DNA of 64,000 nucleotides from JBIQKZ01 sp044464765 (GCA_044464765.1 JBIQKZ010000004.1:124001-188000); one strand, 5' to 3'. Shown: positions 8,485-17,109, counted from the first letter of the stretch. The notes: a model not told the origin generated them from the sequence alone. Numbers and translations are program-made.

Positions 8485-9279
8485 ATGGAGTCAAGAAAGT
8501 ACAAATCAGTACGTGGTCTGGCTCGGGGCTTGGCGGTGCTGGAAGCACTGAATACCTCGGCCCGCGACTATGCGACTAGCGGCGAATTAAGCAAACTGAC
8601 CGGCTTGCACCGCACTACAGTTCGGCGGCTGCTTGAAACCCTGATTGAAGACGGCTATATAGTACGCAGCAACTCTGATGACAGTTTTCGCCTGACGCGT
8701 AAAGTGCGCCAGCTCAGTGAGGGCTTCACCGCCCGCGACCCCCTTTCAAGCCTAGCAATGCCGATCATGGGAGAGTTGATGCAGAAGGTCGTATGGCCGT
8801 CCTGCTTATGTGTCCCCGACGGCGATGCAATGAGGATCTGCGAATCCAATCATCGATTCAGCCCCCTCTCGTTCCATAGAGGGAAAACGGCTATGCGCAT
8901 TCCTTTTCTCGCAACGTCTGCGGGCCGTTCTTATTTTGCCTTTAGTGATTCCCAAGAGCAGGCGCGGATCCTGCATTCCGCCCAGAATGCCGACGGTCAG
9001 GAAGCTCATCTTGCAAACGATCCTGTTTTTGTGGCTACCATGCTGCGTACCGTTCGCTCCAATGGCTACAGCACTAATTTCAGCGAATGGGAAGAAGAAA
9101 AGAAGGTAGGCGCCATTGCAATGCCTATCTTCGATAAGTACCGCGTCATAGGGAGCTTAAATATTATCTTCCTAGCTCCCGCGATCGAACCGGCAAAAGC
9201 TATAACATCGTTCGTGGATCCTTTGCAGCACGCTGTCGACAAGATCTCCAACCTGCTCCAGCAATCTGGCGACCCCTAA
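8485..9279 (+). CDS. IclR-family transcriptional regulator (copy 2 of a paralogous pair)
   Basis: 264 residues, with a winged helix at ~30-65 (GLHRTTVRRLLETLIEDGY) and an IclR effector domain with CESNHRFSPLSFHRGKT and NFSEWEEEKKVGAIAMPIF. Colinear with the gene at 4387 over its full length, so the two arose by duplication. The start ATG is preceded by GGGAG ten bases away. It is transcribed away from the Rieske oxygenase operon and is the more likely direct regulator, by position. Its effector is probably an aromatic acid, as in PcaR/PobR-type IclR members; this is inference. Confidence 0.87.
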   Translation: MESRKYKSVRGLARGLAVLEALNTSARDYATSGELSKLTGLHRTTVRRLLETLIEDGYIVRSNSDDSFRLTRKVRQLSEGFTARDPLSSLAMPIMGELMQKVVWPSCLCVPDGDAMRICESNHRFSPLSFHRGKTAMRIPFLATSAGRSYFAFSDSQEQARILHSAQNADGQEAHLANDPVFVATMLRTVRSNGYSTNFSEWEEEKKVGAIAMPIFDKYRVIGSLNIIFLAPAIEPAKAITSFVDPLQHAVDKISNLLQQSGDP

Positions 9280-9287
9280 TCATTACC

Positions 9288-10328
9288 CTAACTAGCAAAC
9301 ACTTCTTCCAAAGCCTGTGCATCAAGGATATTCAACGACCAAGCTTCCAATTGGGCGGGAGTAGCTGTTTGAACACGTTGCCGCACGGCGTCCGGCAAAG
9401 GGCCGAACTTACGAAGCAACTGGCTTTGCAATAAAGCCGCCTGGCCCTCCGTTCTTCCGCGCTGCGCAGCCATGCGCTCGATGCTGGTGACAAATGCCAT
9501 TTTGTTCTCCTGTTCCATTGCGATCATGGCTTGGGCAAAGGCCGGCTCAAGCTCGACCGGCAACGCCATCATCCAATCAATAATCCGAAATAGCTGCACA
9601 ATATCGCGCTTGCTGTATCCATAGTGGTGAAGCAGTCCTACGATATGCGTTTTTGACGCCAGCCGTTGTTGGCTCTGTTTGCGGGTGGCCTGCGCCTGCA
9701 ACTGCGCCATGATCACCACTGCAAAAGGGTTCACTTTCGCTTCGCGCTCAAGTTCCTCGCCGCGTTCCAGCCATGCAGCTAAGTGTACGACACGAAAGCG
9801 AAACCACCCACTATTAGCTTGGGGCCTTCCCCAGGAATATGTCAGATGCGTGTCACCTCCCGCACTGTCCGTCAACACCCCCAGACTGATCAAATCTTCG
9901 GGCTTTGGCACGCCGCTCGAACCTACTGCAGCTCCACTAGGGTGGGTATCCGCAGCACCACCAAGGTAACGAGTTCTTGCTGCCCCACGAAAGTAACGTT
10001 CCTCGATACGCCAAGCGTAGCGGAGTATGCGCCGGCCAAACGCCGCTTGCCGCAGCGGGGTCATCCGCCCGCCCTGCACTTCCACGTGAACCAGAATACA
10101 TAAGGGCTGCTGATGCTTGCCCACCACTTGCACCAACTTATCAGCATATAGCCGACCACGCTGCCCACGCCACGCAAGCGCCTGCAGCTCCTTATCCAGA
10201 AAAACGGGCACATGCGTCCAGTCAATCTGCGCATGAACCCAAGGATCCACAAGGCGTAGAAAATCCTGAAAGTAAACATCCAACGCTTCCTTCCAGGGAC
10301 TGTCGTAATCGGACGTGGACTTGGTCAT
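9288..10328 (-). CDS. Rpn-like PD-(D/E)XK nuclease/putative transposase with DUF4351 tail
   Basis: 346 residues. The N-terminal half has the nuclease core of the Rpn/YhgA-like family: an acidic residue in YADKLVQVV and HVEVQGG, giving D and E-x-Q near residues ~85-105. The C-terminal ~60 residues (LLQSQLLRKFGPLPDAVRQR, ending LDAQALEEVFAS) form a DUF4351-type tail. Family members in E. coli promote RecA-independent recombination and carry nuclease activity; most are called putative transposases. It is flanked by convergent gene ends and lacks recognisable terminal inverted repeats. A related tail is fused to galE at 34.9 kb. Confidence 0.75.
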   Translation of the reverse strand: MTKSTSDYDSPWKEALDVYFQDFLRLVDPWVHAQIDWTHVPVFLDKELQALAWRGQRGRLYADKLVQVVGKHQQPLCILVHVEVQGGRMTPLRQAAFGRRILRYAWRIEERYFRGAARTRYLGGAADTHPSGAAVGSSGVPKPEDLISLGVLTDSAGGDTHLTYSWGRPQANSGWFRFRVVHLAAWLERGEELEREAKVNPFAVVIMAQLQAQATRKQSQQRLASKTHIVGLLHHYGYSKRDIVQLFRIIDWMMALPVELEPAFAQAMIAMEQENKMAFVTSIERMAAQRGRTEGQAALLQSQLLRKFGPLPDAVRQRVQTATPAQLEAWSLNILDAQALEEVFAS

Positions 10329-10449
10329 CGGCGCGACTCATAAGTAAGAATTAGAATACTTACTCTAAAGAACCTTCCGTCGAATCAACAGTCGTAGTTC
10401 ACGCAATTATCCATGTGGAATGTACGTACAATCGCGCGATCAACTCATC

Positions 10450-10476
10450 AAAAAAAGCCCAGCATTAAGCTGGGCT
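10450..10476 (-). terminator. Intrinsic terminator of the FAH/VOC/reductase operon
   Basis: Arms AGCCCAGC (10456-10463) and GCTGGGCT (10469-10476) with a five-base loop; read on the minus strand the hairpin is followed by seven T. It lies about 110 bases after the stop of the FAH-family gene. The rest of 10329-10567 shows no gene. Confidence 0.8.
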
Positions 10477-10567
10477 ACGCGCCAAGGGGCGCAATTTCCT
10501 GCCACGGAAAAAAAGTACGGGCACAGACCGCCGCCTCGGTCTATACGCGTAACGGGAGCCCCAATTT

Positions 10568-10607
10568 TTATTGCAGTGTCCCGATCATTATTGCGGCGTC
10601 CCGATCA
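10568..10607. repeat. 20-bp tandem duplication of the end of the FAH-family gene
   Basis: Two adjacent 20-base units (10568-10587 and 10588-10607) differ at two positions. The inner unit encodes the final codons and stop of the FAH-family gene; the outer unit repeats them, including a second in-phase TAA. It is a small local duplication, probably by slippage, with no predicted effect on the protein. Confidence 0.75.
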
Positions 10608-11550
10608 CATTACGCAAGGCGCCGATTCCGGCGACGTCCACCTCGATCACGTCGCCATCCTTCATGAAGACAGGCGGCTTGTGGCCCACGCCGACCCCTG
10701 CCGGCGTTCCTGTCAGCAAGACATCGCCAGGCCTGAACACATACCATTTCGAAAAATAGGCAATGGTCTCGGGAATGCTGAAGATCAGGTCGCTGACCGG
10801 CGCCGACTGCATGACCTTGCCGTTCAAGCGGGTGGTGAGCTGCAACGCCTTGACATCGGGCACTTCGTCAATGGTCAGCAAGGCGGGGCCCAACGGCGTG
10901 AAGCCTGGAAACTGCTTGCCCATGATATTCACTTCCCAGGTAAGCCGTGCCTCCCACGAACCCTCGGCCCGCCACACATCCGTTACCCAATCGCGCGCAG
11001 ACACATCGTTGGCCACGGTATAGCCCGCGACGTAGTCCAGCGCTTCGCCGGCCTCGACACAGTGGCATTCGCGGCCAAACACGACAGCCAGCTCGCCTTC
11101 GTAGTCGATATGCTCCGCGGCATGCGGGGGAACAGGTATCGCCGCGCCGGTTCCAATAATCGAATTGATACTCTTCATGAAGGCCGTGGGGTGTGGCGGC
11201 GTGGGTGTTCCCGCCATTTCCGCCAAATGCGACTTATAGGCAAGGCCCGCGGCCACGACCAGACGCGCATCGGTAATCGGCGCAAGCAACGGTGTGGACG
11301 CGGACGTAACGACACCGCGCTCACGCAGCGCAGTCATTTCCTTCGCCGAGCAATCCTGTACCCGCTGGATGATTTGCCCAACGACCTTTCGCCCTTCTTC
11401 ACCGGCTTCTAGAATGCCCCGCACACTGCCCGGCAGCCAGGCTTGCAGCGTCCCTTCCAGGGCGGCGCGGCGCAAATGCAGCACATCACCCGACGTCAGC
11501 AAAGCGCCCGGCTCGCCGTCCCTGCCGCTATCAATCGTTACCAGCCTCAT
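10588..11550 (-). CDS. Fumarylacetoacetate hydrolase-family protein
   Basis: 320 residues. The FAH C-terminal catalytic fold is clear: YKSHLAEM, the metal ligands in HIDYEGELAVVFG (E-x-E) and NDVSARDW, and RPGDVLLTGTPAGVG. Members hydrolyse C-C bonds in acylpyruvates, or act as oxaloacetate or oxopentenedioate decarboxylases or hydratases. The ATG at 11550 overlaps the upstream VOC gene stop (ATGA), which sets the start; an open frame continues 93 bases further. Last gene of the reductase-VOC-FAH operon, a common arrangement for ring-cleavage products. The exact substrate is unknown. Confidence 0.87.
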   Translation of the reverse strand: MRLVTIDSGRDGEPGALLTSGDVLHLRRAALEGTLQAWLPGSVRGILEAGEEGRKVVGQIIQRVQDCSAKEMTALRERGVVTSASTPLLAPITDARLVVAAGLAYKSHLAEMAGTPTPPHPTAFMKSINSIIGTGAAIPVPPHAAEHIDYEGELAVVFGRECHCVEAGEALDYVAGYTVANDVSARDWVTDVWRAEGSWEARLTWEVNIMGKQFPGFTPLGPALLTIDEVPDVKALQLTTRLNGKVMQSAPVSDLIFSIPETIAYFSKWYVFRPGDVLLTGTPAGVGVGHKPPVFMKDGDVIEVDVAGIGALRNVIGTPQ

Positions 11551-12059
11551 GACGCCTCGGCATCTTTCGAGGTTGTGAAACGATCGCCGAAATCGAAATA
11601 ATCTTCGTGCTGGAAACCATTCTCGTAGTACTGGATTTCCCACCAGTTGTGATCCAGGTCTTCCATGTAGAACGAGTAAACGCCATGCATTTCCATGACA
11701 TCCATCACCTGCCGGATTCCGTATTTATCCTTGTATTCCAGCGCTTTTGCATGCGCCTGCTCAACCTCTTCGCGGCTGGTCACGTCCAGCCCCCAGTGAT
11801 TAAGCATGTGGCAGGGGTGGATCTGATCGCCGACCTCGACACAGACAATATGAAACGCCATCCCCAGCCGAACCGCCAGCGCGCTGATGGCATGGTGCAC
11901 GCACTCCAGGCCAAGAAACTCTTCATAGAATTTGCGCGACGCTTTCAGGTCGTAGCATTCCAGGGTGCCATGCCCAAGAACATAGGGCCTTAGTATCGAC
12001 GTGCGTTCGCCCGGATCGACACGGCAAGATTCGGGCATGGGATTAGGTGAAATCGACAT
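11547..12059 (-). CDS. VOC-superfamily (glyoxalase/extradiol dioxygenase-like) protein
   Basis: 170 residues with the paired beta-alpha-beta-beta-beta folds of the vicinal oxygen chelate family. Likely metal ligands are in GHGTLECYDL near residue 30, MLNHWGLDV near 90 and NWWEIQYYEN near 138 (His, His, Glu). It is shorter than true type I extradiol dioxygenases (about 290 residues), so a single-domain dioxygenase, isomerase or glyoxalase-like enzyme is more likely. It is coupled to the FAH-family gene (ATGA) and lies four bases from the reductase gene. Its function in the presumed aromatic pathway is inferred only from position. Confidence 0.75.
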   Translation of the reverse strand: MSISPNPMPESCRVDPGERTSILRPYVLGHGTLECYDLKASRKFYEEFLGLECVHHAISALAVRLGMAFHIVCVEVGDQIHPCHMLNHWGLDVTSREEVEQAHAKALEYKDKYGIRQVMDVMEMHGVYSFYMEDLDHNWWEIQYYENGFQHEDYFDFGDRFTTSKDAEAS

Positions 12060-12062
12060 AAT

Positions 12063-13115
12063 TCAGTCCTTAGTATTTACAGATGGAGTTGCTTTATCCG
12101 CTTCGCTGACAAACGCATCGGCACGGAATTCTTGTTCGGGCAAACCACATGCACCCGTAAAGTCGCGTCGTGCGGACTCAACCATCACGGGCGCGCCACA
12201 GGCGTAAACCTGGTGCTCCGCCAGACTGGGATAATCCTGCATGACGGCTTGGTGAACAAAGCCTGCCCGACCCTGCCAGTTGCATTCGGGCGTGGCGTCG
12301 CTAAGCACGGGCGTGTAGTGGATATGCGCATGGTCACGCGCCCACTGCTCGGCCAGATCATGCATATAGAGATCGACCCATGTACGCGCACCCCAATACA
12401 CATGCATGGGCCGGGTGAGCCCTTGCTCCAGCGCGTGCTCCACAATGGCCTTGATCGGTGCAAAACCCGTGCCCGACGCCAACAGGATCACCGGCTTATC
12501 AGAGGTTTCATCCAGGAAAAACTGCCCCAGCGGCGCTTCGATGCGCAGCAACTCACGCACCTTCATCGTCGTAAACACCTTGTCGGTAAATACGCCGCCC
12601 GGCATATGCCGAACATGCAACTTCACCTGGCGCACGCCATCCGGCGACGGCGCATTGGCAATGGAATACGAACGACGCGTTTCCGGCCCCACCGTAATAT
12701 CCAGGTACTGCCCGGCATGAAAACGCAGAGGTTCGTTCGGTGGCAGGCCCAGGGTAAGGATCGCCACGTCGGGCGCGGCCCGATCAATCGCCATGACACG
12801 AACCGGCAGCTGCTGCACCGGATGGCTTAACGACGTGTCGTATTCGTCGATTTCTATCGTACAGTCGCCAAGCGCCTTGGCCTGGCACAAATGAACGTAG
12901 CCCTGGGCACGTTCGGCCTCGTTCAGATAGGCGGGATGAACCTCGCCGAGATCTACTTGGCCGCTGACCACTCGCCCCCGACAGGTGCGGCACACCCCCG
13001 AGCGGCAGCTGAAGGGTAAACCCGCGCCCGCCTTCAGCCCCGCGCCCAGAATATTTTGCTGCGGCGCACAATCAAACTGCCGTCCGCTGGGCTGCAACGT
13101 GACCGTGTAACTCAT
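12063..13115 (-). CDS. NAD(P)H:ferredoxin-type flavoreductase with N-terminal [2Fe-2S] domain
   Basis: 350 residues. The plant-type ferredoxin domain is at ~1-90 with CRSGVCRTCRG and a later Cys in HLCQAKA. The FAD domain follows (RRSYSIANAPSP near residue 170) and then the NAD domain (LASGTGFAPIKAIVEHA near 240; CGAPVMVES near 310). The domain order matches the electron-transfer components of phenol hydroxylase, xylene monooxygenase and AscD. It supplies electrons to an oxygenase; none is in this operon. It is the only candidate partner in the window for the two Rieske oxygenases at 7208 and 31110. AGGAG precedes the ATG. Confidence 0.88.
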   Translation of the reverse strand: MSYTVTLQPSGRQFDCAPQQNILGAGLKAGAGLPFSCRSGVCRTCRGRVVSGQVDLGEVHPAYLNEAERAQGYVHLCQAKALGDCTIEIDEYDTSLSHPVQQLPVRVMAIDRAAPDVAILTLGLPPNEPLRFHAGQYLDITVGPETRRSYSIANAPSPDGVRQVKLHVRHMPGGVFTDKVFTTMKVRELLRIEAPLGQFFLDETSDKPVILLASGTGFAPIKAIVEHALEQGLTRPMHVYWGARTWVDLYMHDLAEQWARDHAHIHYTPVLSDATPECNWQGRAGFVHQAVMQDYPSLAEHQVYACGAPVMVESARRDFTGACGLPEQEFRADAFVSEADKATPSVNTKD

Positions 13116-13189
13116 TTCCCACTGTCTCCTGAAATGAACATGATCAGGAAAGCATAGGATTACACAGCGATTAGGGCCAACAAATTGTT

Positions 13190-13206
13190 GTGATAGCTAC
13201 TATCAC
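13190..13206. promoter_or_regulatory. Palindromic operator candidate upstream of the reductase operon
   Basis: GTGATAG and CTATCAC form perfect seven-base arms around CTA, 75 bases before the reductase ATG and between that gene and the LysR gene. Size and placement suit a LysR-type activation site. The remaining 13116-13220 shows nothing else. Confidence 0.5.
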
Positions 13207-13220
13207 TGCGGTGAATAGGG

Positions 13221-14159
13221 CTAATGATGCTCGCGAAAAGCTTCGTAATCGCGAAACGCGCCGAATATCAATTCCCGAAGCCAACGATTGGCCTCGTCCA
13301 GGTCGTAACGCTCGTGCCATTGCTGCCAAACGCAAAACGGACCCACATGAAAGGGCAAGCCCACGATGCGCAAATCGGAGCGCGAGGACATAATGGTGAT
13401 GGCCAACCGGTGCGGCACCGACAACACCAAGTCAGACGATGCCACAACGTCGGCGGCGCCCAAGGCGTGGGCCATGGTCAGCACCACATTGCGGTCACCC
13501 AGAATCCCCTTCTGGTACAAGGTGTTTTGCAAGGCGGCGTCGCTGGCGCCGCTGGGCCGATACGTCACATGCTGTGAGTCCAGGTACTGCTTGTACGTAA
13601 ACGTGTCAGACTGGATGCCGTGCTGCTTGCCCACCAAAGCCACAAAGGTTTCACGACACAACACCTCGTGTAAAAAACCCGGCCCCATGGGAAGCCAGCT
13701 TCCCAAAGCAATATCCACCTTGCCTTCCAACAGCAAGCTTCGGGCTTCCTCGGCATTCGATGGTCCCACTGTCTCGAAGCGTGCCAGCGGAGCCGCTTCA
13801 CGCGCGGCATTCAAAAACCCAGGCAACAAAACCATTTGGCCAATATCGTTGATGGCAATGCGAAACAGCCGGGTCGAGGTGGCGGCATCGAAGCGTTCTG
13901 CCTTATCGACAGCCTGAGCCAGCTTTTCCAGGCCTTCTTCCACCAGGGCAATCAACTCGTCGGCCAGCGGCGTGGGTTCCATGCCGTCGGCGGTACGAAC
14001 AAACAGCGGATCGTCGAACCGTTCTCGCAGCCGCTTGAGCGCGTTGCTAACGGCCGACTGCGTCAAATTGACGTAATCGCCCGCCTTGGTCACATTGCGC
14101 GTCATGTAGACAGCGCGAAACACCAGGAATAAGTTCAGGTCAACGGTGCGTATATTCAT
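13221..14159 (-). CDS. LysR-family transcriptional regulator
   Basis: 312 residues, starting MNIRTVDLNLFLVFRAVY, with the LysR winged helix in residues 1-65 (GDYVNLTQSAVSNALKRLRE) and a NodD/NahR-like co-inducer domain. DNFNLL-type starts like DLNLFLVF are typical of the NodD/NahR/SyrM branch, which responds to aromatic compounds. It lies between two minus-strand operons: the crotonase group upstream and the reductase-VOC-FAH group downstream. It could govern either; the palindrome at 13190 favours the downstream one. No gene is seen in the 130 bases before its start. Confidence 0.87.
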   Translation of the reverse strand: MNIRTVDLNLFLVFRAVYMTRNVTKAGDYVNLTQSAVSNALKRLRERFDDPLFVRTADGMEPTPLADELIALVEEGLEKLAQAVDKAERFDAATSTRLFRIAINDIGQMVLLPGFLNAAREAAPLARFETVGPSNAEEARSLLLEGKVDIALGSWLPMGPGFLHEVLCRETFVALVGKQHGIQSDTFTYKQYLDSQHVTYRPSGASDAALQNTLYQKGILGDRNVVLTMAHALGAADVVASSDLVLSVPHRLAITIMSSRSDLRIVGLPFHVGPFCVWQQWHERYDLDEANRWLRELIFGAFRDYEAFREHH

Positions 14160-14289
14160 CGTTCATGGGCGCGGTGTCTTGGTCGAACCATCATAACTCG
14201 ACGGGAGCACAATAACCGATGCAGGCGGTGCGGAGGCACCGATCAACACATTGGTCAAGCCTCTGGCCTGCAACGCTAAATTAGTTAGA

Positions 14290-15105
14290 TCACGCCCGTT
14301 GCCCCTCGCGATAGCGCACCAGGCGCTCTTTTAGGCCCGGGCGAGAGGCCGAGCGGACCAGCGACGCCAGGTCCGCGTCACGGTGGTCCACGCGGGTGGC
14401 TTGATGCAATTGCTCCAACGTCGGGCGATCCACGGACGGCGCCGTGCTCCAGAAAGCTGACCCAACCGTCGCCCCGTCCTTTATTTCAGCTGCCGGTGCA
14501 CCTGCCTGTACACGCAAACCCACTGTTTTGCCGGCCTCTGCTTCACCGGTCCCTGCCATCAGACTCTCGACAAGGTCGGTCACCAAGCCCAGTTCCCTGG
14601 CCTGCGCGGCATCGAGCCTTAGCCCGGACACGGCGCATTGCCGGGCGTGATCCACACCGATGCGTTCGGCCAGACGACGCGTGCCCAGGACCAGGCCAAA
14701 CGCGGCCCCAGGGAAGCGGAAACTTGCGCCCTGGCCCGCCACTCGGATGTCGCAGGTTGCGAACAGGTCGGCGCCGGCGCCCCAGACCCGGCCATCGGCT
14801 ATGGCAACGGTACGAATCGGCGCATGCCAGATCGTGGCGAGCAAGGTTTCGATACGCACGAGTCGCTGAAGCAAATCACCATCGCTTTGCGTCTCAAGGC
14901 CTGACACGTCAAAGCCGGTGCAGAAGTGCTTGCCTTCGGCGCGCATGACCAGCGTGTGAATCTGCGGATTTGAGTAGGCGTTCAGGACGGCATCAAGCAA
15001 GGCTTCGACCAAGTCGGCTGACAAAGCGTTGCCGCGTTCCGGGCGCGACAGAGCCAGCGTGTGCACCCCCTGGTGCGTCGTGACAAGCAATCTCCTATCG
15101 CTCAT
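14290..15105 (-). CDS. Enoyl-CoA hydratase/isomerase (crotonase) family protein
   Basis: 271 residues. The crotonase core with both oxyanion-hole loops is visible: HFCTGFDVSGLE near residue 65 and GRVWGAGADLF near 108. The Glu/Glu pair of true enoyl-CoA hydratases is not evident: the first site reads PGAAFGLVLGTRRL, without the usual E. It may thus be a hydrolase, isomerase or decarboxylase of a CoA thioester. The ATG at 15105 overlaps the stop of the cupin gene (ATGA); the longer open frame upstream is antisense-like noise in that gene. It is the last gene of the CoA-transferase-cupin-crotonase group. Confidence 0.82.
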   Translation of the reverse strand: MSDRRLLVTTHQGVHTLALSRPERGNALSADLVEALLDAVLNAYSNPQIHTLVMRAEGKHFCTGFDVSGLETQSDGDLLQRLVRIETLLATIWHAPIRTVAIADGRVWGAGADLFATCDIRVAGQGASFRFPGAAFGLVLGTRRLAERIGVDHARQCAVSGLRLDAAQARELGLVTDLVESLMAGTGEAEAGKTVGLRVQAGAPAAEIKDGATVGSAFWSTAPSVDRPTLEQLHQATRVDHRDADLASLVRSASRPGLKERLVRYREGQRA

Positions 15106-15710
15106 TGCACGGCCCCCGAGCGATCCCACAGATTGGGCGTGGTCGCCGACGAGTAACCCGACACAAAGCGCTTGCTCGCACCGGTTGCCGGGTCCCAAAC
15201 GTTTCTGGCGACGGCGCCGATGTTCGCGCCATACACATGGATGCTGATCGAAACCTGGTCGTTGAAAGCGTTGGCAACCTGGTGAATATCGCCAAGCTGC
15301 GGGGAAACCACGTCGATGTCGCCCGGCAAAAGCGCTACCTCGCCACCCACCTGAACCAGCCGGCCATCCGACGCATGTTCGTAGCGCCAGCCGGTTTCTG
15401 AACCTCGCAGCATGCCGATCATGCCCCACACCGTATGATTGTGCACGGGCGTCTTTTGCCCCGGCCCCCACACGAAACTGACCACGGAAAAACGCTCCAG
15501 CGGGTCGCAATGCAGCAGGTATTGCTGGTAGTGTTGGGAATGGGGGCGGGCGCAATCGTCGGGCAACCACTGATCCGTGGCAATCAACGCGGCCAGATGC
15601 CCCCGGCCCTCATCCAGCAAAGCAGCCTCGTCCGATGTACGATCCACCAGTTTTGTCATGGCCACCACGAAATCGCGCAGCGGCTCCAGTAAATTAGCAC
15701 CGACGGTCAC
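15102..15710 (-). CDS. Cysteine dioxygenase-type cupin (thiol dioxygenase)
   Basis: 202 residues with a single cupin of the CDO type. The iron ligands are probably the two His in TPVHNHTVWGM near residue 90 and the His in SISIHVYGAN near residue 155. Bacterial members oxidise cysteine or 3-mercaptopropionate to a sulfinate. A GTG at 15710 with GGGAACC upstream is the likely start. Being coupled to a crotonase and following a CoA-transferase gene suggests degradation of a sulfur-containing acid through CoA thioesters; this is inference. Confidence 0.75.
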   Translation of the reverse strand: MTVGANLLEPLRDFVVAMTKLVDRTSDEAALLDEGRGHLAALIATDQWLPDDCARPHSQHYQQYLLHCDPLERFSVVSFVWGPGQKTPVHNHTVWGMIGMLRGSETGWRYEHASDGRLVQVGGEVALLPGDIDVVSPQLGDIHQVANAFNDQVSISIHVYGANIGAVARNVWDPATGASKRFVSGYSSATTPNLWDRSGAVQ

Positions 15711-15783
15711 AACCGGTTCCCTGCAATGTGTGCGTGTTCATTCTTTCTCATCTGCCTTATAGGCTCCAAAAGCGCGGGTTTTA

Positions 15784-16947
15784 TCATCGGTTCTCTCCTG
15801 CCACACCCGCTTCTTTAAAGGTTTCCGTAGCCCAATCATTGTGTTCACCATGTAGCGGTGCGCCAACCTGGACCGCGACCGGTGCGCCATCCAGCCAGAC
15901 CGGGCAACCGACGGTTTGTGTCTGATGCCCGCCAGGCAGTGTCATGGGCTGCACCAAACCCAGATGCTCAGTTTGCGGATCGGCCAGCGCCTGGGAATAA
16001 TCATTAATGGGCGCGCACGGCACCCCCGCCTGCTGGAAGCGCTGCAGCCAGGCCTCGGCCGAGTCCCGCTTGAATCGCGCTTCCAGCAACTCTTTTAATT
16101 CAAGTTGGTTCGCTGCACGTAAAGCCGATGTCTGGAAGCGCGGATCATCCACCAGCGACATCGTGTCGGCCACCTGGCACACCGCCTGCCATAAACGATT
16201 GTTGCCGGCGGCAATAACGAACCAGCCATCACGGGCTTGAAACCCCTGGTACGGCGCATTGCGCGGATGCGCCGACCCCAGCTTCCTGGGATTGGCGCCG
16301 GTGCCGAAGTATTCACTGGTCTGCAACGCACCGATCGCCAGGGTTGTGCCAAACATGGGGACATCGATATGCCCGCCCATGCCGCCATCGCGCACGCGCG
16401 CCAGCATGGCCGAAATCGAGAAAGCCGCATACAGACCCGCCGTGAAGTCGGCCACGGGCACACCGCACTTCACGGGCGCGCTATCGGGCTCGCCGGTTAC
16501 GCTCATCACCCCCGACGCCGCCTGAATCGTAACGTCGAAACCGCCTTCAGCCGCACGCGGGCCGCTTTGCCCGAACGCCGAAATCGAGCAATAAACCAAA
16601 GTGGGCTTGCGCTCGCGGAACCAATCCCAGCCCAAACCCAGACGCTGCATCACACCCGGACGATTATTCTCGACCAGGACATCCGCGTCCAACACCATAG
16701 CGCGCGCAATCTCGCGCTGCGCCGGGTCCTTCAGATCGAGCGCCACGGAACGCTTGCCCCGGTTCAACGAAGCGAAGTTCTCGCTATAGCCGCCGTTGAT
16801 CGGCGGCCAAGCGCGCAGGGTATCGCCGTCGGGCGGCTCAACCTTGACCACCTGCGCCCCATAGTCGGCCAACAACATGCCGCAGAACGGCCCCGCCGCA
16901 ACCTGGCACAATTCGACAACCTTCACGTTCTTAAGTAATGGATTCAT
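15784..16947 (-). CDS. Class III CoA-transferase (CaiB/BaiF family)
   Basis: 387 residues. Family marks: VVELCQVAAGPFCGMLLADYG at the start of the Rossmann domain (shown here as the region near residue 10), KVEPPDGD, LNRGKRSVALDLK, and GGFDVTIQAASG with the catalytic Asp near residue 145. Members move CoA from a thioester to a carboxylic acid without a covalent acid anhydride pool; here the acceptor is likely the acid degraded by the following genes. ATG at 16947 is preferred; GTG/TTG starts up to 30 bases upstream are open. Divergent from the TetR gene, with 162 bases between. Confidence 0.88.
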   Translation of the reverse strand: MNPLLKNVKVVELCQVAAGPFCGMLLADYGAQVVKVEPPDGDTLRAWPPINGGYSENFASLNRGKRSVALDLKDPAQREIARAMVLDADVLVENNRPGVMQRLGLGWDWFRERKPTLVYCSISAFGQSGPRAAEGGFDVTIQAASGVMSVTGEPDSAPVKCGVPVADFTAGLYAAFSISAMLARVRDGGMGGHIDVPMFGTTLAIGALQTSEYFGTGANPRKLGSAHPRNAPYQGFQARDGWFVIAAGNNRLWQAVCQVADTMSLVDDPRFQTSALRAANQLELKELLEARFKRDSAEAWLQRFQQAGVPCAPINDYSQALADPQTEHLGLVQPMTLPGGHQTQTVGCPVWLDGAPVAVQVGAPLHGEHNDWATETFKEAGVAGENR

Positions 16948-17109
16948 GTGCGCAAAATCAAGTAATTCATTCACCAAACCGGGTGAAAAGATTCAAAAAA
17001 CAATGGATTAATTTATGGAAAGATCATATGGTTTCATCGTAGGCCAAGCAACACGGCTTAACCCATAACCCCCATGCTAAAGTAGTCAAAACCTACTCCT
17101 TTGAACATA

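Noticed and set aside
9288..10328. Complete insertion sequence
   Set aside because: The Rpn-like gene has no visible terminal inverted repeats or target-site duplication in the flanks, so it is listed only as a gene.
10420..11412. 330-codon open frame on the plus strand
   Set aside because: Antisense to the FAH-family gene and crosses its terminator hairpin.
15106..15570. N-terminal extension of the crotonase gene
   Set aside because: It lies in a second frame of the cupin gene on the same strand; the ATGA overlap at 15105 and the crotonase fold show the real start.
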